From NCBI GenBank assembly GCA_900752435.1, contig CAADVD010000033.1:62001-126000 (forward strand): a stretch of DNA of 64,000 nt, read 5' to 3'. The DNA is from Oscillospiraceae bacterium. GTDB lineage: Bacteria; Bacillota; Clostridia; Oscillospirales; Ruminococcaceae. Positions 33,302 through 41,659 of this stretch are shown here, piece after piece; positions within the stretch are counted from its first letter, which is position 1, and each line of letters begins with the position of its first letter. A program made the translations under genes and the position numbers. The notes below the pieces were generated by a model. The model ran no database searches and had not been told where the DNA came from. It saw only the letters and a program-made list of their open reading frames with translations.

Positions 33302-33823
33302 TCAGTAAAACCACCAAAGCACCGCCGCCGCACTCATGAGAAAGCCCACCATGTCCGCAGTCAGAGCGCAGGGAACGGTATGACGGGTTTTGGTGATGCC
33401 AGCGGCGGAGAAGTAAACGGCAATGGTGTAAAACGTCGTTTCCGTTGAGCCTTGTAAAACGCTTGCCACGCGGCCAATGAGACTGTCGGGGCCGTATTGG
33501 CGCAGAATGTCTTCAAAAATAACCAGCGCACCGCTTCCGGAAATGGGGCGGAGCAGGGCGAGCGGAACAACCTCACCGGGCAAGCCCACGCGTTCGGTCA
33601 GCGGTGCTAGAAAACTGGTCAGCACATCCAGCGCACCGGAAGCCTTGAAACACCCCACACAAGTCATCAGACCAACGAGAGCAGGAAGGATGCTGATGCT
33701 TGTTTGAAAGCCCTCACGCGCTCCCTCCAAAAAAACGTCGAACACCGGCACTTTTTTCACAATTCCGGCAATCAAAATAATGCAAATAACAACGGGAATG
33801 ATGCAGTCGCTCCAATGGCTCAT
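33302..33823 (-). CDS. spmB: Spore maturation protein B
   Basis: 173 residues, several membrane spans, nucleoside-recognition (Gate) domain; required with SpmA for spore core dehydration and heat resistance in Bacillus. VFLEGAREGFQTSISILPAL and LLRPISGSGALVIFEDI are typical. The start ATG 33823 overlaps the spmA stop (ATGA) and has GGAGGCG upstream. An open frame continues far upstream, but that part is only the shadow of spmA. Confidence 0.92.
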   Translation of the reverse strand: MSHWSDCIIPVVICIILIAGIVKKVPVFDVFLEGAREGFQTSISILPALVGLMTCVGCFKASGALDVLTSFLAPLTERVGLPGEVVPLALLRPISGSGALVIFEDILRQYGPDSLIGRVASVLQGSTETTFYTIAVYFSAAGITKTRHTVPCALTADMVGFLMSAAAVLWWFY

Positions 33824-34455
33824 GGGCGGGATCGCCTCCTGTTTTCGATGTGCAGCGGCAGTGTACCGTTTGCGGTGCGCTGCCAGCGGCTGAGCAGCTT
33901 GCACAGCAAAATGCCGGCGCTCACGCTCACCAGCGAAGCCATTAAAATGGCCGGTAGAATATCCAACGGACGCACCGCGCCGTATTGCAGACGGAGCAGG
34001 GCTATGGTCGTGGGCAGCAGTTGGATGGAAGCGGTATTGAGCACCACCAGCGTTACCATGTGGTCGGAAGCAATGTGGCGCTGTTCGGGCGGCTGTTCTT
34101 TGGCCAGCTCCTGCATGGCGGCGATGCCCAGCGGTGTGGCGGCGTTGCCCAGCCCCAGAAGATTGGCGGTGATGTTCATGCAGATGAAACGCATAGCTTG
34201 GGAGCGCTGGTTGAGTCCGCGAAACAGCAGGCGCGTGATCGGACTTAATAGGCGGCTGACGGCGTCGGTGAGCTTCGCGTGTTCCGCCACTTTCATCAAG
34301 CCGCTCCACAAGCAGATGGAGCCGGTGAGCGTCAGCGTCAGTTCGACGGCCTTGGAGCATTCGCCAATGAGGGCGTTGGAGACGGAGGCCATATTGCCCG
34401 AGCCTGCTCCGAAAACGACGGACAGCAAAATCAGTCCGCAAAATACCCATTTCAT
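33820..34455 (-). CDS. spmA: Spore maturation protein A
   Basis: 211 residues, multi-span membrane protein. LTLTGSICLWSGLMKVAEHA, LGLGNAATPLGIAAMQEL and LNTASIQLLPTTIALLR are characteristic. ATG 34455 gives MKWVFCGLILL; a longer frame to 34512 lacks a ribosome binding site. Overlaps spmB by 4 nt. Its presence supports a spore-forming host. Confidence 0.93.
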   Translation of the reverse strand: MKWVFCGLILLSVVFGAGSGNMASVSNALIGECSKAVELTLTLTGSICLWSGLMKVAEHAKLTDAVSRLLSPITRLLFRGLNQRSQAMRFICMNITANLLGLGNAATPLGIAAMQELAKEQPPEQRHIASDHMVTLVVLNTASIQLLPTTIALLRLQYGAVRPLDILPAILMASLVSVSAGILLCKLLSRWQRTANGTLPLHIENRRRSRP

Positions 34456-34570
34456 GGTTTTCTTTCCCTTTCTGGATTGTCCTTTTTGTGTTCGTTTGCA
34501 TGTATATGTCAAAAAATTTTAAGATATGTGTACAATTCATAAAAAATTTAAAGCCATTTTATGTTTTCTA

Positions 34571-34599
34571 TTGACACAAATTGACAGATGCTGTACAAT
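34571..34599 (+). promoter_or_regulatory. Promoter of the AbrB-type gene
   Basis: TTGACA (34571-34576), 17-nt spacer, TACAAT (34594-34599). A second TTGACA starts at 34581 inside the spacer. The leader to ATG 34688 is ~80 nt. Confidence 0.75.
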
Positions 34600-34687
34600 A
34601 AAGATGCCGGGGAAATAATCCCATTTCCTGCGTGATTGTACGGCAATTGTGTTGTACAAAAAAGAATGTAAAGAAAGGTTGATCACT

Positions 34688-34936
34688 ATGAAAGCCACTG
34701 GAATCGTTCGGCAGTTGGACAAGCTTGGCCGCATCGTTCTCCCCAAAGAACTGCGCCGCGTATTCAACATTGACAACGAAGATTTTCTTGAGATCTTTGT
34801 CGAAGACGACCGCATCATACTGAAGAAATATGAACCATCGTGCATATTCTGCGACAGTATGGATGACATCGTCGAGTATAAGGGCAAGAAGGTTTGCAAA
34901 GCTTGCCGTGAAAGCCTAGCAGCAAAAGACGAATAA
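34688..34936 (+). CDS. AbrB/SpoVT-type transcription regulator with zinc ribbon
   Basis: 82 residues. The swapped-hairpin DNA-binding domain MKATGIVRQLDKLGRIVLPK-ELRR is classic AbrB. The C-terminus has CIFC and CKAC, a likely zinc ribbon seen in clostridial AbrB paralogues. ATG 34688 follows AAAGGTTG; upstream in-frame ATG 34649 is unlikely. It may be a transition-state regulator of sporulation and stationary-phase genes. Confidence 0.9.
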   Translation: MKATGIVRQLDKLGRIVLPKELRRVFNIDNEDFLEIFVEDDRIILKKYEPSCIFCDSMDDIVEYKGKKVCKACRESLAAKDE

Positions 34937-34967
34937 TTGGCTTTGCAGGACAGAGCGAATGACGTCG

Positions 34968-35009
34968 GCAGGACGGGAATGTGATCGATTCCCGTCCTGT
35001 TATTTTTTG
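34968..35009 (+). terminator. Terminator after the AbrB-type gene
   Basis: CAGGACGGGAAT and ATTCCCGTCCTG with a 7-nt loop, followed by TTATTTTTT. Confidence 0.92.
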
Positions 35010-35121
35010 TGAGGAAAGCGGCGATGTTGTTGGTTCTTCTTTTCTTTGTGCAACTTGTATAGCCGCTTCTTGTTTTTACCGCGGACTTCGGAAAGCGTTT
35101 GTCGAAACTTCGGTGAATTGA

Positions 35122-35150
35122 TTGACTTTAGCACAGTGATATGATAACAT
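35122..35150 (+). promoter_or_regulatory. Putative promoter of the amidohydrolase/ABC operon
   Basis: TTGACT (35122-35127), 17-nt spacer, TAACAT (35145-35150); ~38 nt before the first start codon. Confidence 0.55.
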
Positions 35151-35188
35151 AAAAAAATAAACCAATTTCCTTAGGAGTATGAGTATCC

Positions 35189-36379
35189 ATGGCAGAATTC
35201 CCTTGGCTGCAAGAAGCCCTTTCTCATCAAGAACAGACCGCCCAGTGGCGGCGCGCACTCCACCAAATTCCGGAAACGGGCTTGGTGCTGCCGAAAACGT
35301 CCGCTTTTGTGCGTGAAAAGCTCGATTCATGGGGAATTTCGTACCAAACTTACGAGCGGCATTCCGGCATTGTGGCTGTGCTGGGAAAGGCGGGCGGCAA
35401 AGTGGCTGCCCTCCGCGCGGATATGGACGCCTTAAAGATGGAAGAGGAGGGGAATCTTCCGTTCAAGTCCCAGCATCCCGGTTGTATGCATGCCTGCGGA
35501 CACGACTGTCATACGGCGATTCTGCTGACTGTTGCGAAACTGCTTAAACAGCGTGAACACGAGTTAAGCGGACAGGTGAAGCTGTTGTTCCAGCCAGCGG
35601 AGGAAGGCCCGGGCGGCGCTCAGCCCATGGTGGAGGACGGCGTACTCGAGCAGCCGCAGGTGGATGCGATTTTTGCCCTGCATATGGATGTGAATCCAGA
35701 ACTTCCGGTTGGCGCCCTGTCGCTCAAATCCGGCACCATGTTTGCCGCAGACGACCAGCTCAATCTGAGCATCATCGGTCAGGGCGGTCATGGTTCACAG
35801 CCTCATCTGTGCGTGGATCCCATTGTGGTCACCTCCATGGTGGTCAGCGCCATGCAGACCATCGTCAGCCGCGAAGTGGATCCGCACGTTCCGGCGGTGA
35901 TTACCTTCGGCAGCATTCATGGCGGCACGGCGGAAAACATCATCCCGAACCAGGTCGATTTGATGGCCACCATCCGCAACGGCGATTTGCAGACGCGGGA
36001 ATACGTTCTGCGCCGCATCGAGGAAGTGGTGGACGGCATCACCAAGGCAACGCGTGCGACCTATCGGATGCGCTACCGTGACTCCTATCCGCCGCTCATC
36101 AACGATGAGCAGATGGTGCATCATTTTGTTGATTCCGCGAAAAAGATTGTACCGGAAACGGACATCCATTGGATGGAGCACTGCTTTATGGGCGGCGATG
36201 ACGCAGCTTATTTCTTTGAGCAGGTTCCCGGATGCTACTTTATGCTCAATGCGCCGCTGGCCTTTGACGACGGCCGCTGTTATCCGGCGCACAACACGCG
36301 TTTTCGCGTGGACGATTCCATTTTGTACCGCGGGACTGCACTGCTTTTGCAGACCGTAACGGATTATTTGCAGAAATAA
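35189..36379 (+). CDS. M20-family amidohydrolase (N-acyl amino acid hydrolase-like)
   Basis: 396 residues. Metal-dependent cytoplasmic hydrolase of the IAA-amino acid/hippurate hydrolase group. Metal-site motifs are HACGHDCHTA and QPAEEGPGGAQ (catalytic Glu pair), and the late HNTRFRVDD region supplies the last His. The usual HxxPE near the start reads HQIPETG. It lies 60 nt upstream of an amino-acid importer, so it may release amino acids from N-acylated substrates taken up by the transporter (inference). Confidence 0.92.
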   Translation: MAEFPWLQEALSHQEQTAQWRRALHQIPETGLVLPKTSAFVREKLDSWGISYQTYERHSGIVAVLGKAGGKVAALRADMDALKMEEEGNLPFKSQHPGCMHACGHDCHTAILLTVAKLLKQREHELSGQVKLLFQPAEEGPGGAQPMVEDGVLEQPQVDAIFALHMDVNPELPVGALSLKSGTMFAADDQLNLSIIGQGGHGSQPHLCVDPIVVTSMVVSAMQTIVSREVDPHVPAVITFGSIHGGTAENIIPNQVDLMATIRNGDLQTREYVLRRIEEVVDGITKATRATYRMRYRDSYPPLINDEQMVHHFVDSAKKIVPETDIHWMEHCFMGGDDAAYFFEQVPGCYFMLNAPLAFDDGRCYPAHNTRFRVDDSILYRGTALLLQTVTDYLQK

Positions 36380-36439
36380 ACTGCCTTGGCGGTTTATCAT
36401 AAACAACCATTTTAAACGATTATTTTGGGGGAAATGAAA

Positions 36440-37327
36440 ATGAATTTGATGAAACGAATCTTAGGCGCATCCATGGCCGCGCTGATGGCGCTGGCTGTGT
36501 GTACAGGCTGTGGAACGGATTCTGGAAACACTAGCTCAGGGGCGGCTTCAGAGGACAACGCCGCTGCCCAACAGGACTCACTGGAAACGATTCAGAAAAA
36601 CGGCAAAATCGTGGTCGGCATGAACGCGGAGTTTGCGCCGTATGAATTCCATGCCATCGTGGACGGCAAAAACGTCGTTTCCGGCTTTGATGTCGAGTTG
36701 GCGAAGGCCATTGCAGACGATTTGGGCGTGGAGCTGGAAATTAAGGAAATGGACTTTGACCCGCTGATTACTTCACTCAAATCCGGTCAGTGTGACGTGG
36801 TGATTTCCGGAATTGCAACAACCGAGAAACGTCAGCAGGAGGTTGATTTCTCCATTCCGTATTACACCGGCAAAAATGTGCTGATTATGAACAAGGACAA
36901 CACCGAAGGCATGGACACCATGGAGGATTTGGCCGACAAAAAAATCGGCATTCAGCAGTCTTCTTTGCAGGACAATTATGCCAAAGAACATTTGGAACCA
37001 CTGGGTTGCAAACCGACCTACATCAGCAGTATGAATACCTTGGTTCTGTCGCTGGTTGCCGGTCAGCTGGATGGCATTATCACCGATGACACCGTATGCC
37101 GGACTATGGTCGTATCCAATCCGAATTTGGTCATCAACGAAGTCTGCGAATTCCCGAGCGACAACCCCGATGAAGATACCGTAGCCGTTGCTATGCGCAA
37201 AGGCGTGTCCGACAGCCTGAAAGAAAAAATCGACGCCACGATTACCCGTCTTTTGGAATCCGGCGAGATGGATCAATTTGTAGACGATGCGTGTGCATTG
37301 GCGGCCGCCAACGCAGAGGGCGAATAG
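36440..37327 (+). CDS. Polar amino-acid ABC transporter substrate-binding lipoprotein
   Basis: 295 residues. Signal peptide MNLMKRILGASMAALMALAV ending at a lipobox-like CTGC, so it is probably lipid-anchored. Solute-binding family 3 features: GKIVVGMNAEFAPYEF, GFDVELAKAIADDLGV, GQCDVVISGIATTEKRQQEV. ATG 36440 is 7-8 nt behind GGGGGA; ATG 36434 is too close. First component of the importer encoded with the two next genes. Confidence 0.93.
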   Translation: MNLMKRILGASMAALMALAVCTGCGTDSGNTSSGAASEDNAAAQQDSLETIQKNGKIVVGMNAEFAPYEFHAIVDGKNVVSGFDVELAKAIADDLGVELEIKEMDFDPLITSLKSGQCDVVISGIATTEKRQQEVDFSIPYYTGKNVLIMNKDNTEGMDTMEDLADKKIGIQQSSLQDNYAKEHLEPLGCKPTYISSMNTLVLSLVAGQLDGIITDDTVCRTMVVSNPNLVINEVCEFPSDNPDEDTVAVAMRKGVSDSLKEKIDATITRLLESGEMDQFVDDACALAAANAEGE

Positions 37328-37356
37328 GAACTGGTTTTCCGTGAGGAGGAAACATC

Positions 37357-38037
37357 TTGGAGTTGAACTTTAGCTTTTGGAGCGGTTACCAATACAGCTA
37401 TTACGAAGCGCTGTTGGTGACGCTGGAAGTCTCCATTATTTCCATTATTTTTGCCACCCTGCTGGGCGTGGTGATTTACTGGATGAAAAGCACCTCGCTG
37501 GGCTGGAAGAAATTCCGTCCGCTGAACATCATCGCTGTCTGCTACATTGAGCTGATGCGCTGCATTCCCATGCTGTTGTTGATGTTGATTGTTTATTCCG
37601 GCAGTAAAATTGCGCTGGGCATGGACTTTACGCCGTTTCAGGCGGCGTGCATCGCCATCGTGATGAACTCCAGCGTTTACATTGCGGAAATCATCCGCGC
37701 CGGTATTGAAGCAGTGGACAAGGGCCAGATGGAGGCCGCGCGCAGTCTGGGTATGACGAAAATGCAGGCCATGCGGCTGATTATTTTACCGCAGGCCATC
37801 AAGAACATTCTGCCGGCCATCGGCAACGAATTCGTCAGCGTGATCAAAGGCTCGTCCATGGCGGCGTTCATCGGCGTTATGGAACTGCTGTTTGTGGCCA
37901 AGACCATTCAGGGCGCGACCTTTTTACCGCTGGAACCGCTGATGGTGGCGGCTGTCTTCTACTTTGTCCTGACGTTCCCGCTGGGACGGCTGATGGTATG
38001 GCTGGAAAGGAGATGCAAAGCCAGTGATTCTCGTTAA
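37357..38037 (+). CDS. Polar amino-acid ABC transporter permease
   Basis: 226 residues with about five membrane segments. The EAA loop (EAARSLGMTKMQAMRLIILP-QA) that docks the ATPase is clear. TTG 37357 is the start, 7 nt after AGGAGG. The end overlaps the ATPase gene by 14 nt, showing coupling. Confidence 0.93.
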   Translation: MELNFSFWSGYQYSYYEALLVTLEVSIISIIFATLLGVVIYWMKSTSLGWKKFRPLNIIAVCYIELMRCIPMLLLMLIVYSGSKIALGMDFTPFQAACIAIVMNSSVYIAEIIRAGIEAVDKGQMEAARSLGMTKMQAMRLIILPQAIKNILPAIGNEFVSVIKGSSMAAFIGVMELLFVAKTIQGATFLPLEPLMVAAVFYFVLTFPLGRLMVWLERRCKASDSR

Positions 38038-38746
38038 CGATCTGCACAAATCCTTTGGCAGCAACCATGTCCTCAATGGCATCAATGAAAACATTCACAA
38101 GGGCGAAGTGGTGGTCATCATCGGCCCGTCCGGCTCGGGAAAATCCACCTTTCTGCGCTGTCTGAATCTGCTGGAGGTTCCCACCTCGGGTGAAATCATT
38201 TTTGAGGGGCAAAGCATCACCGATAAAAAGACCAACATCAATCACCTGCGCGAGAAAATGGGCATGGTGTTCCAGCAGTTTAACCTGTTTCCGCATAAAA
38301 CGGTGCTGGAAAACATCATGCTGGCGCCCATCAAGGTCAAAAAGCAGGACGCCAAAGCCGTTCGCAAAAAAGCGGAGGACTTGCTTCAAATGGTGGGTCT
38401 GAGCGAAAAAGCGCAGGCGTATCCCTCCAGCCTGTCCGGCGGCCAGAAACAGCGTGTGGCCATTGCGCGCGCGCTGGCGATGGAACCGGACGTGATGCTG
38501 TTTGATGAACCGACCTCGGCGCTTGACCCGGAAATGGTCGGCGAAGTGCTGGGCGTCATGAAACAGCTGGCACAGGACGGCATGACCATGGTGGTGGTGA
38601 CGCACGAAATGGGTTTTGCCCGTGAAGTGGGCGACCGCATCCTGTTTATGGACGGCGGTGTAATTTTGGAAGCGGGAACGCCGGAGCAGATCTTTGAGCA
38701 TCCGACCAATCCGCGCACCATCGATTTTCTTTCCAAAGTGTTATAA
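38024..38746 (+). CDS. Polar amino-acid ABC transporter ATP-binding protein
   Basis: 240 residues, GlnQ-like. Walker A GPSGSGKST, signature LSGGQKQR, Walker B VMLFDEPTSALDPE, and the switch His in VVVTHEMGFA. GTG 38024 lies inside the permease gene with AAAGGAG ~11 nt upstream. Powers uptake with the two preceding products. Confidence 0.95.
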   Translation: MILVNDLHKSFGSNHVLNGINENIHKGEVVVIIGPSGSGKSTFLRCLNLLEVPTSGEIIFEGQSITDKKTNINHLREKMGMVFQQFNLFPHKTVLENIMLAPIKVKKQDAKAVRKKAEDLLQMVGLSEKAQAYPSSLSGGQKQRVAIARALAMEPDVMLFDEPTSALDPEMVGEVLGVMKQLAQDGMTMVVVTHEMGFAREVGDRILFMDGGVILEAGTPEQIFEHPTNPRTIDFLSKVL

Positions 38747-38768
38747 ACCGCGTCTGCGGATTCTCAGG

Positions 38769-38812
38769 AACGCACTGCAAGAGACGGCTTTTGCGGTGCG
38801 TTTTCCTGTTTT
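38769..38812 (+). terminator. Terminator of the amino-acid transporter operon
   Basis: CGCACTGCAAGA pairs with TTTTGCGGTGCG (one or two G-U), followed by TTTTCCTGTTTT. Confidence 0.75.
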
Positions 38813-38921
38813 CCAAAAGCAGCGCTCTATCATACAATTTGTACAAATATTTTCGATTCGTTCATTTTTATTGACGGATTTTGTGGTATACTCAATGCGT
38901 GATAAAGGAAGTGGATTACAT

Positions 38922-39545
38922 ATGAGTGAACAGCCAATCTCCGAAGCAAATCTTGCGGAGGAACAACAAGAGAAACCAAAACAGGAAAAGCCAACCTCCG
39001 TTAAAAAAGAAGTCTTAAGCTGGGTCATGACGTTTGTAGCGGCGATACTCATCGTGGTTTTTGCACAGACTTTTTTGATTATCAACGCCCAAGTGCCGAC
39101 CGGTTCCATGGTCAACACCATTCAGGAGGGCGACCGCATTTTCACGTTCCGCTTGAGCTATCTGTTTGATGACCCACAGCGCGGCGACATCATCGTGTTC
39201 CGGTATCCCGACAACGAAAAAGAGCGCTTCACCAAGCGCGTCATCGGTCTGCCGGGTGAACGGGTGGAGATCCGCGACGGCAAAGTTTACATCAACGATT
39301 CGGAAACGCCGCTGGACGAACCGTATGTCAACGGCACGCCAACCGGCAATTTTGGCCCTTATGAAGTCCCCGAGGACTGCTATTTTATGCTGGGTGACAA
39401 TCGCAACGATTCGTTGGATGCTCGCTACTGGCAAAACACCTATTTGCACAAGGACAAAATTTTGGGCAAGGTCATTTTTTCGTATTACCCCGATTTCAAG
39501 TGGCTCAATGAACGTCCCGATTACGGCGAATTTTCCGGCTCTTGA
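38922..39545 (+). CDS. lepB: Signal peptidase I
   Basis: 207 residues. One membrane span (about 32-55), then the Ser-Lys dyad: Ser62 in VPTGSMVNT and Lys105 in RFTKRVIGLPGE. The later GDNRNDSLDARYW box is typical. Residues 1-30 are a charged Glu/Gln/Lys cytoplasmic tail. ATG 38922 follows AAAGGAAG; the longer upstream frame crosses the terminator region and is discarded. Cleaves signal peptides of secreted proteins. Confidence 0.95.
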   Translation: MSEQPISEANLAEEQQEKPKQEKPTSVKKEVLSWVMTFVAAILIVVFAQTFLIINAQVPTGSMVNTIQEGDRIFTFRLSYLFDDPQRGDIIVFRYPDNEKERFTKRVIGLPGERVEIRDGKVYINDSETPLDEPYVNGTPTGNFGPYEVPEDCYFMLGDNRNDSLDARYWQNTYLHKDKILGKVIFSYYPDFKWLNERPDYGEFSGS

Positions 39546-39570
39546 CAAATGGAACGCAAAGGCGTACACT
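39542..39570 (+). promoter_or_regulatory. Promoter of the hydrogenase regulator/hydG unit
   Basis: TTGACA (39542-39547) overlapping the lepB stop codon, 17-nt spacer, TACACT (39565-39570). Gives a ~200-nt leader. Confidence 0.75.
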
Positions 39571-39576
39571 GAAATT

Positions 39577-39775
39577 AACAACCGGCTTTGTAAGAGCATT
39601 CTGGCAAAGGCGGCGCGAACAACATTCTGCTGCATGGGGTTCAAGGTGTAAAACCGCCACCCGATTCAAAAGAACACAAAAATGTGAATCTATTTTTGAA
39701 GAGATCCCGTGCGAAGTGCGTCCATTCGGCGCAGTGCGCACGGGTTTGTTTTTGCAGGGGAAGGAAGACATTAGT
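39577..39775 (+). promoter_or_regulatory. Structured leader with terminator-like hairpin
   Basis: The untranslated region contains ATTCAAAA...TTTTGAA pairing (39664-39699) and then a CCCGTGCG/CGCACGGG hairpin (39706-39744) followed by TTTGTTTTT, i.e. an intrinsic terminator 23 nt before the ribosome binding site of the next gene. This layout fits an attenuator or riboswitch. I could not match it to TPP, cobalamin, SAM or other common classes by eye. Confidence 0.5.
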
Positions 39776-40027
39776 ATGGAAACAAAAATTGCACTCATCG
39801 GTATCATTGTGGAAAATCCGGACAGTGCTCCCAAAACCAATGAACTGCTGCATGCCTATTCCGACTATATCGTAGGCCGCATGGGCATCCCATACCGGCA
39901 CAAGGGCATCAGCATCATTTCCATCACGCTCGATGCGCCGGAAAACATCATCAGCTCGCTGTCCGGCAAATTGGGGCAAATTTCCGGTATCAGCGTCAAG
40001 TCGATGATTGCCAAAACGCCGAAGTAA
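39776..40027 (+). CDS. TM1266-type iron-only hydrogenase system regulator
   Basis: 83 residues, ACT-like fold. Resembles the TM1266 family that is encoded beside [FeFe]-hydrogenase maturation genes: IALIGIIVENPDSAPKTNELL, HAYSDYIVGRMGIPYRHKGI, and the ferredoxin-like end LSGKLGQISGISVKSM. ATG 39776 follows GGGAAGGAAG. No DNA-binding motif is seen; its role is inferred from its neighbour hydG, 32 nt downstream. Confidence 0.85.
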   Translation: METKIALIGIIVENPDSAPKTNELLHAYSDYIVGRMGIPYRHKGISIISITLDAPENIISSLSGKLGQISGISVKSMIAKTPK

Positions 40028-40059
40028 GGCATCGGCGTTATTTGAAAGGAAGAGATCTT

Positions 40060-41496
40060 ATGTACAATTCAAAATCCAAACACGCGGAAGACTTCATCTG
40101 CGACGAAGAAATTTTGGCCAGCATAGACGAAGCCAAACAAAAGGTGACGGACAAAGCGGCCATCCGCGCTATTTTGGAACGCGCGGAGGAATTCAAAGGG
40201 CTGGATTACAAACAGGTGGCGCTGCTGCTGGAATGCATGGAAGCAGGGGACGAGGAAACCATGCAGGAGGTGCACCGCATCGCCATGAAAATCAAAGAGC
40301 ACATTTACGGCAACCGCATTGTATTCTTTGCGCCGCTCTATTTGGCCAACCAGTGCGTGAATTCCTGCCGTTACTGCGGATATCACCACTCCAACTGCCA
40401 AATGCCGCGCAAAAAGCTCACACAGGACGAAATCCGCCGCGAAATTGTAGCTCTTCAAGATATGGGGCACAAACGCCTGGCGCTGGAAACCGGTGAAGAC
40501 CCGGTCAACATTCCGATTGAATATGTGCTGGAGAGCATCAAAACCATTTACAGCGTGAAGCACAAAAACGGCGCCATCCGCCGCGTCAACGTCAACATTG
40601 CAGCGACCACCGTGGAAAATTACCGCAAGCTCAAGGAAGCCGGCATCGGCACCTACATTCTGTTTCAGGAAACCTACCACAAGCCGACCTATGAATACAT
40701 GCACCCAGCCGGTCCGAAACACAATTACGCCTATCACACCGAAGCGATGGACCGCGCGCAAGAGGGCGGCATCGACGACGTGGGCATCGGCGTGCTCTAC
40801 GGCCTGTACGATTACAAATACGACACCATTGCGATGATGATGCACATCAAGCACTTAGAGGATACCGTCGGCGTTGGTCCGCACACCATCAGCCTGCCGC
40901 GCATGCGCTTTGCAAGCGATGTGGATTTGGGCGATTACCAGCGCGTGCCGGATGAAACCTTCTTCCACATTGTAGCCATTTTGCGCTGCGCCGTACCGTA
41001 CACCGGCATGATCATCTCCACCCGGGAATCCAAGGAAAATCGGCGCGAACTGCTGCGTCTGGGCATTACCCAGCTTTCCGGCGGTTCCTGCACCGGTGTG
41101 GGCGGCTATGCGGACGAGATGGACGGCAAAGCGCGCGAAACCGAGGGTACCGAGCAGTTCCAAGTGGACGATGAGCGCTCGCTCGATGAAATCATGCACG
41201 AGCTGTGCAAAAACGGCTACATTCCGAGCTTCTGCACCGCCTGCTATCGGGCAGGGCGCACTGGCGACCGCTTCATGTCGTTGGCGAAAGCCGGTCAAAT
41301 CTGCAACGTCTGCCAGCCGAACGCGCTGATGACGCTGAAGGAATACGCGATTGATTACGCCACACCGGAAACGCGCGCCTATGCGGAACAATTGATTCAG
41401 CGGGAAATTCCCAAAATCAAGAACGAAAAAATTCGCGCGAAAACCATCGAAAACCTCGCCTCCATCGAGGCTGGTCAGCGCGACTTCCGCTTTTAG
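40060..41496 (+). CDS. hydG: [FeFe]-hydrogenase H-cluster maturase HydG
   Basis: 478 residues. Radical SAM enzyme that splits tyrosine to supply CO and cyanide for the H-cluster. The radical SAM motif is CVNSCRYC (Cx3Cx2C); the C-terminal auxiliary cluster motif is CTACYRAG...CNVC. ATG 40060 follows AAAGGAAGAG. hydE and hydF are not in the window, so the maturation genes are scattered. Implies the host makes an [FeFe]-hydrogenase and can produce or use H2. Confidence 0.95.
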   Translation: MYNSKSKHAEDFICDEEILASIDEAKQKVTDKAAIRAILERAEEFKGLDYKQVALLLECMEAGDEETMQEVHRIAMKIKEHIYGNRIVFFAPLYLANQCVNSCRYCGYHHSNCQMPRKKLTQDEIRREIVALQDMGHKRLALETGEDPVNIPIEYVLESIKTIYSVKHKNGAIRRVNVNIAATTVENYRKLKEAGIGTYILFQETYHKPTYEYMHPAGPKHNYAYHTEAMDRAQEGGIDDVGIGVLYGLYDYKYDTIAMMMHIKHLEDTVGVGPHTISLPRMRFASDVDLGDYQRVPDETFFHIVAILRCAVPYTGMIISTRESKENRRELLRLGITQLSGGSCTGVGGYADEMDGKARETEGTEQFQVDDERSLDEIMHELCKNGYIPSFCTACYRAGRTGDRFMSLAKAGQICNVCQPNALMTLKEYAIDYATPETRAYAEQLIQREIPKIKNEKIRAKTIENLASIEAGQRDFRF

Positions 41497-41604
41497 CGAG
41501 AAAAGAAGAATAGAAACATTCTCTACAAAAACACGATTTTATGCTGTCATGCAGACTTTCCTTTGTGCAAAGTTGAAATTTTGCCTTTCCCTTGGTATTT
41601 TTTC

Positions 41605-41633
41605 TTGAATTCTTCTTCCAGATGCCCTATAAT
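41605..41633 (+). promoter_or_regulatory. Promoter of the Ig-like protein gene
   Basis: TTGAAT (41605-41610), 17-nt spacer, TATAAT (41628-41633). The leader to ATG 41660 is only about 20 nt. Confidence 0.75.
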
Positions 41634-41659
41634 AATGGTATCTTAGAAGGAGGTTGCCT

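Noticed and set aside
33824..34540. Upstream extension of the spmB frame (~240 codons)
   Set aside because: It is the out-of-frame shadow of spmA; the real spmB starts at 33823 with a good ribosome binding site and family-typical N-terminus.
38872..38892. lepB promoter from TTGACG and TATACT
   Set aside because: The spacing is 10 nt, far too short for sigma-A; no alternative -35 was convincing.
39577..39775. TPP, SAM or cobalamin riboswitch
   Set aside because: The conserved core motifs of these classes were not found; kept only as an unassigned structured leader.
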